Source of the DNA: Pollenia angustigena
Lineage: Eukaryota; Arthropoda; Insecta; Diptera; Polleniidae
DNA length: 64,000 nt
Reading direction: 5' to 3'
Assembly: GCA_930367215.1 (NCBI GenBank)
Contig: OV884056.1
Location: 54,436,308 to 54,500,307 of the forward strand
Made by a program: the position numbers and the translations under genes. Below, in pieces: positions 43,807 to 54,245 of the stretch. How positions within the stretch are numbered: the stretch's first letter is position 1; every line of letters begins with the position of its first letter. The notes under the pieces were generated by a model. The model had not been told where the DNA came from, did no database searches, and saw nothing but the letters and a program-made list of their open reading frames with translations.

Positions 43807-45297
43807 CAGTGTGACCCTTTTAGCATTTTCACTGCTAAATTTAGCATTATTTATTTTGATTTAGCAGCGAATTTTTCAAATAGCATTTAGCATTATTTTC
43901 AGCATTTTTGTAATATTTTTTTAGCATTATTTAGCATTTTTTAATCTAAAAAATGTTATACCTATATTGCTATTCCACAATATAACTTATCACTTCTGTC
44001 AATCTCTATAATTGTATTTTGTCATTTATACAAATGTATAATAATAGCAACCCTGTAACACAAAAAAAAAATTAAAGAAGAAATGGTAGATTTTACTACA
44101 GAAGAAATAACGGTTTTGGAACAGCAATGGCAAAAGCTGAATGCATACGAATTGATGAACCAAAGTTCAACTGTTGAATTCTGGATAGGTGTTAAGAATA
44201 TGATGAAAACAGAACATATTTTAATGGTAATTTGACCAACAATTTCGAAACTATTCATATAATGGTGTGTTTAATGTGTAATTAAATTTACTGAAAATGC
44301 TGTTGAATAGCCTTTTATGTTTTCAATGACAATTTTTGTTTTTATATATATTTTGTATTTAATAATATATATCTCTGGCAATAAATAATAATGGCTGAAG
44401 TTGACTTAAGTGCTTTTTAATTTTATTACATATTCTTATTATCTTCTTCAAGATCTATGACGCAGCTAAATTTCAAGTATAAAATGTCATTATTAATAAA
44501 ACTATACGCATCAATATCGCAAAACACGATATATCGACTTTAGCCATTATTATTTACTCCAGATATTATTTACTACAGATATGTAGTGTAGGTATATCGT
44601 AACCTAAAACGCAAAAAACCCTATCAAACATTTTGAAAATTTTACAAAAAACAATTTAAAATGTTAAATTTATTAATCGCCTTGAACTGTTTAAAATGTA
44701 TTTTTCTTCTCTCAAATGTATTTAAAAAACAAAATTAAAAAACATTTGATTCCGTACGGTATGTGCGATCTGTTTCGCACTTTGCTTAAGCAAATGTCAG
44801 TTTCATAAAACTTAACAAAAATTTACTTTAAGTACAATATGGTTTGCCTCGTATGATTTACATGTATTCGCACATTTGCTTAAGCCAACTTAAGCACATT
44901 ATGGTTGCGCCTTAACAGTTTTTTTTGTCAGTTGACAATGTTGCATATTTTGCAAACTGTAGGTTAGGGCTTTAAGCGTTTATCATGTACTATTTTGTAC
45001 ATAGGTCCTTTTGTTTTTTTTGGTTAAAAAATCGCCAACTTTTTGTCAAACTACTGAATTGTTTTTATTAAATAAATCTATGTATGTCATAATTTTTTTT
45101 ATGTAAACTTCATTTTATTTTAAAGAAATATAATATTTTCAGGTAAATTAATGTATAATTCCTTCATTAAAATGGAACAATTATTAAAGAAAATTTAGCA
45201 TTTTTTTAAGCATTTTCAAATTTTATTTTTAGTATTTTTAGCATTGTTTTTAGCCCCATTTAGCATCCAATTTTTTTTTTTAGTTGTGGTCACACTG
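43807..45297 (+). mobile_element. hAT-C (1491 bp), inserted at the hAT-A target duplication
   Basis: The ends CAGTGTGACC and GGTCACACTG are inverted, with exact CTGGCCAC duplications (43799-43806 and 45298-45305). It has TTTAGCATTT-rich termini and a transposase remnant like the element at 12009-13195, so it is the same family in a more decayed state. Confidence 0.9.
44077..44235 (+). pseudogene. hAT transposase C-terminal remnant in hAT-C
   Basis: EEMVDFTTEEITVLEQQWQK and VEFWIGVKN align with EEIIDFTIEEITTLEHQRRK and VDFWINVYG at 12580-12720. The remainder of the hATC domain is lost. Confidence 0.65.
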
Positions 45298-45658
45298 CTG
45301 GCCACAATTAATTTGCAATTGAGGACTTTCTAAAGCAATTGTGTATATTTTATTAACAAACAAACTTCCTTTTTTGTATTTTCAACCAGTGTTACCACCA
45401 GCAAAATTCAAAATTACACTTGAGATAAAGCAAAATTACCTGATTTAAATGAAATTACACCTGATAAAAAATTGAATTTTTATTAAATAAAAAGACATTT
45501 ACAAGAAGCAAAAACACAACAAACTCATTAAAAGAAGATCAATATTAGTCAAACTGTTAGTTTTATTTAAATCAACAAAAAATAACATACAATACTTAAA
45601 AAAATTAATAAAACATAAAATAAAACTGCTAAAATAATTAGTTTAACTTCCACATTTG

Positions 45659-47547
45659 CCAAACCGATAAAGCTAATTGGAACAGAGCATCGAATTATCT
45701 TAAACGACGTTTAAAGGATTTTAAAAATAATTCTGTGGCGGATTACATGAGGAACTTGGATGTAACAAGAAACGATGATTATAGTCTTTGGAAGGCAACT
45801 AAGTATTTGAAGCGTCCGGTAAAAAGAAATGTCCCAATAAAAAATAGTAAGGGAGAATGGTGCAGGTCTAATATAAGTAAGGCAAATATGTTTAAAGAAC
45901 ACTTAGAAAAAAACTTTTACTCCTTTTAGACTGACTAATCCATTACAATTAGAAGATATATTAAAATTTCTCGACGTTCCTTGTCAAATGGATTTTCCTA
46001 TTAGACATATATCACCATCAGAAGTTTTAAAAGTTACAAACAAACTTAATAATATGAAATCTCCAGGTTATGACAGCATTGATTCGAGAGTTGTAAAGCT
46101 TTTGCCAAAAAAGGGAATTATCTTTCTAACCACTTTATTTAATTCTCTCATCAGATTAAATCACTTCCCTACCCAATGGAAATGTGCAAAAATCATAATA
46201 ATACCAAAACCAAATAAACCTGAAAACGATGTTACATCCTACAGACCAATAAGCTTGTTGCCAGTTTTTTCCAAAATATTTGAAAGGATTTTACTTACGA
46301 GATTACTTCCTATATTAAAACACAAAAACATAATACCGGAACACCAATTCGGATTTAGGCATCAACATGGCACGCCTGAACAATGTCATCGTATTGTTGA
46401 GGAAATTACAAAAGCTTTGGAAAGTAAATTATATTGTTCAGCCGTATTTTTAGATATTCAGCAGGCATTTGACAGAGTGTGGCATGATGGACTGTTTTAC
46501 AAACTCAAACAACTTCTTCCTACACCGTTTTACTTGTTAATCAAATCTTATCTTCAAAAAAGGTCCTTCTATGTAAATGTTAATGATGAAGATTCGAATT
46601 TTGGAAGTTTTAAATCTTGAGTTCCACAGGGAAGTGTTTTGGGTCCAGTTCTGTATACAATTTTTACTTCAGATATGCCCACTATCGGTGGTTTGACCAT
46701 GGCAACGTATGCTGATGATACTGCCATACTGTTTTCCAATAAATCTCCAAATGAAGCATCAGCTACGGTACAAAGACAGCTTGATATGATTGGAAATTGG
46801 TTACAGAAATGGAATATAAAAGTTAATGCAGAAAAATCGGTTCATGTAACGTTTACATTGAGAAAAAATATTTGCCCGGAAGTAAAGTTAAACGGAACTG
46901 TTATTCCGAAATCTAATAGTGTAAAGTACTTAGGCCTTCATTTAGATAAAAGACTCACATGGAATGAACATGTGAAAGCGAAAAGAAAACTTTTAGATAT
47001 AAAAACCAAGAAAATGTATTGGCTACTAGGTCCTAAGTCAGAATTAAGCTTAGAGAACAAAGTCATTATATACAAAACAATTCTAAAACCAGTATGGACT
47101 TGCGGTGTTCAACTATGGGGAACTACTAGTAATTCGAACATTTAAATATTACAAAGGTATCAGTCAAAAACATTGCGATTAATATCAAATGCTCCATGGT
47201 TTTTAAAAAACAGGTGTATTCATAACGATCTTGGTATCCCATTAGTAAAAAAAGAAATTAATTGTTTTAGTGAAAGGTACTTGCAAAGGCTTAGTTATCA
47301 TTCTAATATATTAGCGATCAACCTATTAAATGACAGTAATGAGATTCGAAGACTAAAAAGGCACTATGTGCTTGACTTGCCTTTTAGGAAGTAGTAGTTA
47401 TAAGTTAATTAACACTAATGCAAATTGTATTACTTTTGTTTTTATTGAGTTCAGTCGAACTCGATATAATAAGTTATATTTAATTATTAATAATTTTGCT
47501 TAATATTTCGTGTAAAATAGATTGCAAATAAAAATACATGAAAAAAA
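45659..47547 (+). mobile_element. jockey-type non-LTR retrotransposon, 5'-truncated
   Basis: Flanked by an exact 14-bp duplication AACTTCCACATTTG (45645-45658 and 47548-47561), preceded at the 3' end by an A-run. The 5' truncation falls inside the ORF2 region before the RT domain. This is target-primed insertion into hAT-B. Confidence 0.9.
45660..47394 (+). pseudogene. jockey-type reverse transcriptase, frameshift and two stops
   Basis: Frame 1 (45660 to about 45915) gives NWNRASNYLKRRLKDF and onward. A shift at about 45905-45920 (A-run) moves to the main frame, with TSYRPISLLPVFSKIFERIL, FLDIQQAFDRVWH, VPQGSVLGP and the catalytic YADD in TYADDTAILF near 46710. TGA at 46618-46620 stands where GGA (Gly before VPQG) is expected. 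TAA at 47143-47145 interrupts the C-terminal part. The RT core motifs are all present, so it died recently. It is jockey clade by motif pattern. Confidence 0.85.
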
Positions 47548-48799
47548 AACTTCCACATTTGGTTGATATATCTTGGGAAGGTTTAATATGTTTACCTTGT
47601 CATTGCTTTATAATGGATGCTTTTTAGCCCCATAGAGCTTACGATGGGTTAGCTGTCAAATGAACTGTCATACTGTTTTCACTTTTAAATCATGCATATC
47701 ATCATGAATAGATTCATGCTTGAACAATGCCACCAAATTATCCAAATATACTTTGAAAATCAGCCTTCGATTTTCGCAACTTAAAGGTGATTTCATGATT
47801 TAAATGACTCAACTTTTTTCACAAATGAAGGCGATGTGTTGATTTAGAGAATATAAACTAGCAATTAGACTTCAAGGCCGTGCGATGTGATACTTATTGA
47901 TTATTTTCCATAGGGCAGTGAAGTCAATGGTTAATGCTGATAAACCAGCAACAATTGTTGTCTTGGAGGTCAACATTGTTCATTGTTCAAGGACAGGCGC
48001 GGTGCTTATTTGCTTTAAATCAGTTTCAATTGGTAATGCCGTGTATCAATCTGCGATTAAAATACATTTTTTTTGTGTTGTCTACCATTTTAAGTTTCAT
48101 GGTCTTAAAAAATACACTTTATATCTTATTTAGTAAATAAAATGCCTGCAGAGTTTTATACAATTGTCCCTTTCGTGATTACGTTTTACAACTGTAATGG
48201 GCGTTAAATATACTTCAAACAAAAGCATTAAAAAGTAGCAAGATAGAAATAAAATTAATTATATGTTGCAATAAACTTCAGGTTCTAAATCTCTATGATA
48301 TCCAAATCTTATCCAAATCTAAGGGTCCATCTTGCGACATGCATCAAACATTTGAAAATATATGTATGCTTAATGATTGAAGTCGAAGGTTATGCATTTT
48401 CTAGCAACAATCAGGGTTGTTAGATGTGACGATTTTTCGTCATTTTGACGATTTTTTTTGAGAAAATACCGTAAAATGACAATTGACGATTTTTAAACTA
48501 AAAGTAATAGTGTTATGACGATTTTTTTTGGCATATATTAAACACTTACAAGAAGTATTAACAATAATATAAAAATACATTTTTCGAAATTATTGGAAAT
48601 TAAACAAAAAAAGTTCTTCCCCCATAACAAACCAGGTTGTTTTCATTAGAAGCACTAGTAATTCGAATTATATGTCATCGATACGACAAGTAATATACAC
48701 TAGAGCCCCGATTTGCGTCGGCCCTATTTGGTCCGCTTTTTTGAAATTAGTGAAATCCGCTTTGCGTTTTGATGATTTCGATTCGCGTCGCTACATACG

Positions 48800-50582
48800 A
48801 TTTCATTTTTTCGCTGAATCCAGTGATAATGGCACAACAAGTAATTGGTTTGCCGATTTTTTCTCTACAACTTATTCGAATGCCTTTTATGACGAATCAG
48901 TAACTTATCCCTTCAAGATAAATGCGAACCAAGCAACTCACATTCCATTTATTGATATTACAACAATCGCTAAGGAATTAAAAAGTCTTAAATTCTCATT
49001 TAATTCTGGTCCTGATAACATTCCAAGTAACATTTTAATTAACTGCGCTGACAGTATTGATATCCCTCTAGCAATTTTATTTAATGTATCGATCAAGCAT
49101 GGTCACTTTACGTACCTATGGAAGAACTCGTTTATTATACCTTTTTTTAATCGGGAAATATATCTGATGTTGAAAATTACCGTGGTATTGCAAAATTGAG
49201 TATTATACCGAAACTATTCGAAAAAATTATCACCGAAATCCTTTGTTACCAAGTATCTAATTTAATTTCACCTTACCAGCATGGGTTTCAGAAGAGATGT
49301 TCTACTACAACTAATCTTCTTCATCTTACAACTGTCATATATCGAGGATTTATACACGAACTGCAAACTGATGTGATATACACCGATTTTTCCAAGGCTT
49401 TTGATAAAGTTAACCATAGACTTTTGAAAGTTAAACTTAATTTACTCGGTTTTACTGATATAAGTATAAAATGGATATATTCATACCTAAGCAACAGAAC
49501 ACAAACGATTTGCTTTAATAATACAATTTCTAAAAGCATAAAAGTTCTGTCTGGTGTACCTCAGGGAAACCACCTTGGGCCACTTCTTTTTACATTGTTT
49601 ATTAAAGACCTACCTGAGGTGATTAATTCATCTAATATTCTGATGTATGCGGACGACGTGAAAGTTTTTCTTAGCTATCGTCAAATATCTGAACAACAAC
49701 TTCTTCAAAATGACTTGAATTCTTTTTACACGTGGTGCAATGTAAATCTTATGCAACTTAATCTAAAAAAATGTAAAGACATGCGTTTTGTTAGAAAGAG
49801 TCTAGTACCTGCATGCTTCTTTTTTGAAAGGTATCAGTTGGAGTCGGTGGATAATTTCTTAGACCTTTGAATTCTGCTTGACTCAAAACTAAATTTCATC
49901 GTACATATAACAATGACAGCTAATAAAGGCAGAGGCATGATCGGTTTTGTAAAACGTTGGGCTAAAGAGTTCAAGGATCCATATGTTACGAAAAGTCTGT
50001 ATACTTCCCTTGCAAGACCTGCATTGGAGTATAGATCTGTAATATTGGACCCAATATATAATAAATATTCCGACCAAATTGAATCAGTTCAAAAACAGTT
50101 TCCGAATTTTTGTCTGCGTGGGTTGAACTTTAACCAATGGAATATGACGTCTTATTCTGCAAGACTAGTCCTCATCAAGCTGCCAACTCTAAAGAGCCGT
50201 AGAACTGTGATGAACATCTCGTTTATTTGTAACATAATTGTTGGCGACGTATGCTCTTTATGCCTAATCAACAATATAACATTTAACGTTCCTCAACGCC
50301 CGTCACGTCATTTGGTTCCATTATCAGTTCAATTTTTAAGAGCTAATTATGCTAATAGTGATCCGTTAAGAAGGATGTGTATTGAGTTCAACAAGTTTTA
50401 CAAATTTATTGACTATTCTTCTGATATTAAAACTAAATTATTAATATTTTTAAACACATAATTTTTGTAATTTTTATTCACATTTGTATATATTTTGTAA
50501 AATTAATTTGTGTTTAACTAAGAAGTCTGTAAGGATTATATTCCATAGACAAATAAATAATAATAATAATAATAATAATAAT
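48800..50582 (+). mobile_element. Non-LTR retrotransposon with TAA-repeat tail, 5'-truncated
   Basis: RT-coding sequence is followed by a 3' UTR and a (TAA)n/(AAT)n tail at 50551-50582. Such tails are known for I-like elements. The 5' boundary is not sharp: 48690-48790 (CACTAGAGCCCCGATTTGCG) may belong to another element. Confidence 0.75.
48810..50461 (+). pseudogene. Non-LTR reverse transcriptase, one frameshift and one stop
   Basis: It begins FAESSDNGTTSNWFADFF; a frameshift near 49145 is followed by the main frame from 49196. Motifs are YTDFSKAFDKVNH, SGVPQGNHLGPLLF and YADD in LMYADDVKVF (about 49645). TGA 49868-49870 replaces the Gly codon after FLDL. The C-terminal part (49913-50461) carries SLYTSLARPALEYRSVI, usual for I/jockey/CR1-group elements. 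The clade is not decided by eye. Confidence 0.8.
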
Positions 50583-51359
50583 GAAGTCATAATCATATGT
50601 GAAGAATTTTTCTAATTGCGTGTAAAAAAGCGAATTCCCATTTTATTATTATTAAAAGTTATTCCAAGTAAAGTTGAGTGTTAGGAAGTAAGAAGTTAGT
50701 TTTTAATAAGAAGTAGAAAAGAAAAATGAGTGCAAAGTGAAGAAAATGCACTAGTTTGGAACTAAAATTGGACGTAATAAAATGTATTTCTTTTCAAATG
50801 ATAAATATATTTCAGTCCACTTGCTAAAATAAATAGAATAAAACTTAACCATATCACTTTCTTTATCATAAATATAATTTCTTGCTAAAAATTTATATGT
50901 TTGAACCAATCAATGAAATAAATTGTCTCCAATTTGTAAAATTTAAATATATGACGATTTGTTGACGATTTTGTTAACTATTCATGACGATTTTGACGAA
51001 TTTTGTTAAAACTTTTGACGATTTTTGAAGAAAAAAGCCTAACATCCCTGGCAACAATATTTAAAAAGAACAAAATATCATCACTGAAATCGAATTTTAT
51101 TTGGGCATCTGAAGTAAAAATTTCAATTTACACCTGAATTACACCTAAGAGAAATTACCCACGCACTACCCACGACCGTAAAAATTATACCAAATTCGGG
51201 TAATTACCCACAAAGTGGCAACACTGTCTTCAACAAATATTTTTGACATTCACTCTAACTTTTTACAAAAACAAAATACATAGTATTTTTCAATAGAAAG
51301 GGATAGCTAGCATAACTCTATCTCATGATGCGGTCACCTTTATAAATTCGCCTTGTCTA

Positions 51360-52190
51360 TTTATTCAAAAATAAAATAAACTAAAGGAGAATTATTAGGT
51401 AAAAAGGTTATGTAGGTAAATAGTATTAGTATAGTATAGTATAGGTATTCATAGTAGTAAGTAAAATAATAAGGGTATTCAAGGTGTTGGGTTACTTATA
51501 CTTTAAGATATTAGGATTCAAATGTTCGGATTAAATGTAAATGTAGGGTAGGTTTGTAACGTCACGTTACAATGCAGTAAGGTTAACGAACGAATTCTTA
51601 ACAAATTAAAAAATATATATGAATATAACATTTGAAGATTTCGCAAATATGTTTCAAGCTGAATTGCAGTGGAAAATAATCTCTCAGTAAACATTTCTCT
51701 TGAAAAATTCGATAATCTAAGGTATCTCCAGTCTTCTTTTCTTTAGCTGAAATACAGCGTAGGAATCACAAAATTTTCCAACTCTGAACTATATTGCGGT
51801 CTGTTCGGCGTTAACCGAAATTTGTAGTGAAATTAATTTCATTCTACAAAAAAAATATTAAAAATAAGCAGAAAAAAATATGTTGCAAAGCATAACGGCT
51901 AAAGCTTGAGTTTATGCATCTGTCCAACAAGAAGTAGTGTGAAATTGTATTGCCAAGTTACTAGAGCATTCACTCGGTTAACCGTTTATCGGTTAACGGA
52001 TTAATTACTACCCGATTAACTGATCGGTTAATTTAAAATTGACTTTTCGATTTCGGTTAGTTTCAGTATATTCGAAGTAACAAAATTTTTAATTTTTTGT
52101 AGTATTATTACATATATTTTTGTGTTTTTAATTATTTGTTTTGTCTCATATACAAAAGGTATGTGTTTAGAAAAATAAATTTTGGAACTA
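51360..52190. other. Non-coding stretch with GTA microsatellite and CGGTTAA cluster
   Basis: A short TAGTATAGTATAG tract lies near 51424-51450. At 51974-52064 CGGTTAA and its complement TTAACCG recur about five times within 90 bp, as in terminal regions of some DNA transposons. No ends were defined and no gene is seen. Confidence 0.4.
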
Positions 52191-53035
52191 TCGGGTGATT
52201 TTTTAGGTATTATCTTTTTGGCAACTCTAGTTTAAACAGCTGACGCACGTTTCGTTTTTTGTTTCACTGTCAAACATCTTCAGTTTGGTCTATAATTAAA
52301 TCACGAATCGTCTTACAAACGAACAACGCTTGCAAATTATTGAATTTTATTATCAAAATGCGTGCTCTGTTGGGAAAGTTCATCGCGCTTTTTCATTTTA
52401 TGGTCAGATCATTTTTAGCTCAATGGGTACGTTAATAAGCAAAATTGTCGATTTTGGAGTGAAGATCAGCCAGAAGCATTGCAAGAGCTACCAATGCATC
52501 CAGAAAAAGTCACAGTTTGGTGCGGTTTATGTACTGGTGGCATCATTGGATCGTACTTCTTCAAAGATGATGCGAAACGTAACGTAACTGTGAATGGTGA
52601 GCGCTACCTTGAGATGATAACCAACTTTTTTTTGCCCAAAATTCAAGAGCTTGACTTGCATGACATGTGGTTTCACGTTCGGTACTGGTCAATTGGCCGC
52701 CTACATCGTGCGATTTAACGCCTTTAGACTACTTTTTTGTGGGGCTATGTTAAAGCTCATGTTTATACACATGCCCGCTTCAATTAACGCATTGGAAGAC
52801 AACATTGAAGCATTTATTCGTGAGACACGGGCCGAAATGTTAAAAGATTATGCTAAAATTGGACTAAGCGGAAGGACCATTTGAGGCACAGTCACGCTCA
52901 ACATTTGCATGAAATAATCTTCAAACATTAAATTATATGGACCGTACTTTCGATTCAAATAAAGATTTCATGAATTTGTCTGAATTGTATGTGTTTTTTT
53001 TTTAACTTTTCTATAGCTCTTAAAAAATCACCCAT
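52191..53035 (+). mobile_element. mariner-like element, internally deleted (845 bp)
   Basis: The left end TCGGGTGATTTTTTAG and right end (rc ATGGGTGATTTTTTAAG) are inverted. TA flanks both sides (52189-52190, 53036-53037). An autonomous relative would be near 1.3 kb. Confidence 0.8.
52300..52900 (+). pseudogene. mariner-type transposase remnant
   Basis: Pieces in several frames: NEQRLQIIEFYYQNACSVGK at the start (helix-turn-helix region), then ALQELPMHPEKVTVWCGL and YFFKDDAKRNVTVNGERYLE, and later NALEDNIEAFIRETRAEML. Deletions remove the DNA between FYGQ and the WSEDQPEAL part and again after DMWF, including a stretch with catalytic acidic residues. It cannot encode an active enzyme. Confidence 0.8.
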
Positions 53036-53851
53036 TACTTATACAAAGTGAAGTGCTTGGAAATCAATTATGTTGTGTTATCTTATTTTTATATTTAAAA
53101 CCTTATCAAAAAAGGTTAGTTAGGAGAGTTTTTTTAACCAGGTTTTAATGATTGTGGTTTTAACGTTAAAACTAATTTTGTAATCAGACAAGAACTTTTA
53201 TACATATAAATCTACAGTCTGCTTTTAGGCACAACAAATATTTTTCCATTATGCAAACAAATTCCGTACAGTGGAGTTGCATAAAGCTGAAGGTCCACAC
53301 CATGCGTTTATGCGTCTGTCCTTTTTATGCATTTGACAGAAAAGTTGAATCAGTGTAATTGTATATGACAAGTTACACAACAAAATGCAGAGAATGCATA
53401 GACGCATCAACGCATGAAAGTAGGTTTACTTTCTACTTTTGTATCCGTCGCATGTGTGGTGAAAAAAGTCAGCTGTTATTGATGGCCATGGATGGCAAAT
53501 CATATTTTATTTTCAATGTTATCGATAAATATGTTTGTGTGGTGGATTACTTTTTACTATGTTTTTGCATTAAAAAATGTTTTTAATAAGAGAAAAAGCT
53601 TTCGTTATAAAGATTGTATAGACTTTAATGAATAAAATACATTAAAATTAATTTTTAGCACAATTTAACAAGAACAAAATTTGCCATTCTACTTATCGAT
53701 TGCTTTTATCTTCTGAGTGTCATCTTTGTTGTGCTTATTATTTTTTTTAACAAATGCCATGAATTGGAAACATATTGATACCGTGAAAAATCACGAATAT
53801 TTTTATAATAAAAGCTTACTCCCCTATGAATTCTATTAAATAAATTCTATT

Positions 53852-53944
53852 TGTAATGCAAGAATTTAAAATTAAGTAAATAACAATTTAAGGACCGTTA
53901 ATATTTTACAGGGTGTTTGGTTAAAAACGGGTCATCATTAAACA
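53852..53944 (-). repeat. 3' LTR (93 bp) of the BEL/Pao element
   Basis: On the minus strand it starts TGTTTAATGATGACCCG and ends TTGCATTACA. It equals only the first 93 bp of the likely 5' LTR. Followed directly by AATAG, the target duplication. Confidence 0.75.
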
Positions 53945-53957
53945 TTCCGGCCCCCAT
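53945..53957 (-). promoter_or_regulatory. Polypurine tract of the BEL/Pao element
   Basis: ATGGGGGCCGGAA on the minus strand, immediately upstream of the 3' LTR start; expected primer for plus-strand synthesis. Confidence 0.65.
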
Positions 53958-54245
53958 GACTTGGTGCAGTTTAACAAAAGTCCAAGAAACAGGTTACACT
54001 GTAGCAAGGTGTTGTGATGATTTTGGCAGATATGGCATCTAGGATCTCATTTCGATTCAAATGTGCGGGTCGTGTGGGGTTGAATATGTTGACAGCAATT
54101 AAATCTGTTGATGAGAAACTTAGAAATGTTTGGTGGGATGCCATACCTGTAAGTAGGAATTCAATGTAAAATTAGTTTGGAAAATTTTAAAAAGTGTTAA
54201 CTAAATTTTAAAACAAAACCACAATTTTTGTAATGGGTCTGGTAA

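Larger units (their letters stand above)
48412..51050. mobile_element. hAT-F (2.6 kb with a nested LINE)
   Basis: It starts CAGGGTTGTTAGATGTGACG and ends GCCTAACATCCCTG, with exact GCAACAAT duplications (48404-48411 and 51051-51058). TGACGATTTT repeats near both ends. Related by ends to the CAGGGTTGTCAGAT elements at 13453 and 15184. Confidence 0.9.
45387..51226. mobile_element. hAT-B (5.8 kb with nested insertions)
   Basis: It starts CAGTGTTACCACC and ends GTGGCAACACTG. Flanks TTTTCAAC (45379-45386) and TCTTCAAC (51227-51234) match at 7 of 8. AAATTACACCTGA-type words repeat near both ends. A jockey element and hAT-F (with its own LINE) lie inside. Confidence 0.8.
37373..51357. mobile_element. 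Outermost MITE expanded to 14 kb by nested insertions
   Basis: The left end GGCAAGGCGAATTCATAAAG (then GTGAC) and the right end (rc GACAAGGCGAATTTATAAAG, then GTGACC) are inverted. Removing the insertions 37563-45308 and 45387-51234 leaves about 391 bp with no coding capacity. I could not define its target duplication, so its superfamily is open. Confidence 0.65.

Noticed and set aside
48690..48790. CACTAGAGCCCCGATTTGCG as a pogo/Tigger-type terminus
   Set aside because: Looks similar to such ends, but there is no right partner or TA duplication in the window.
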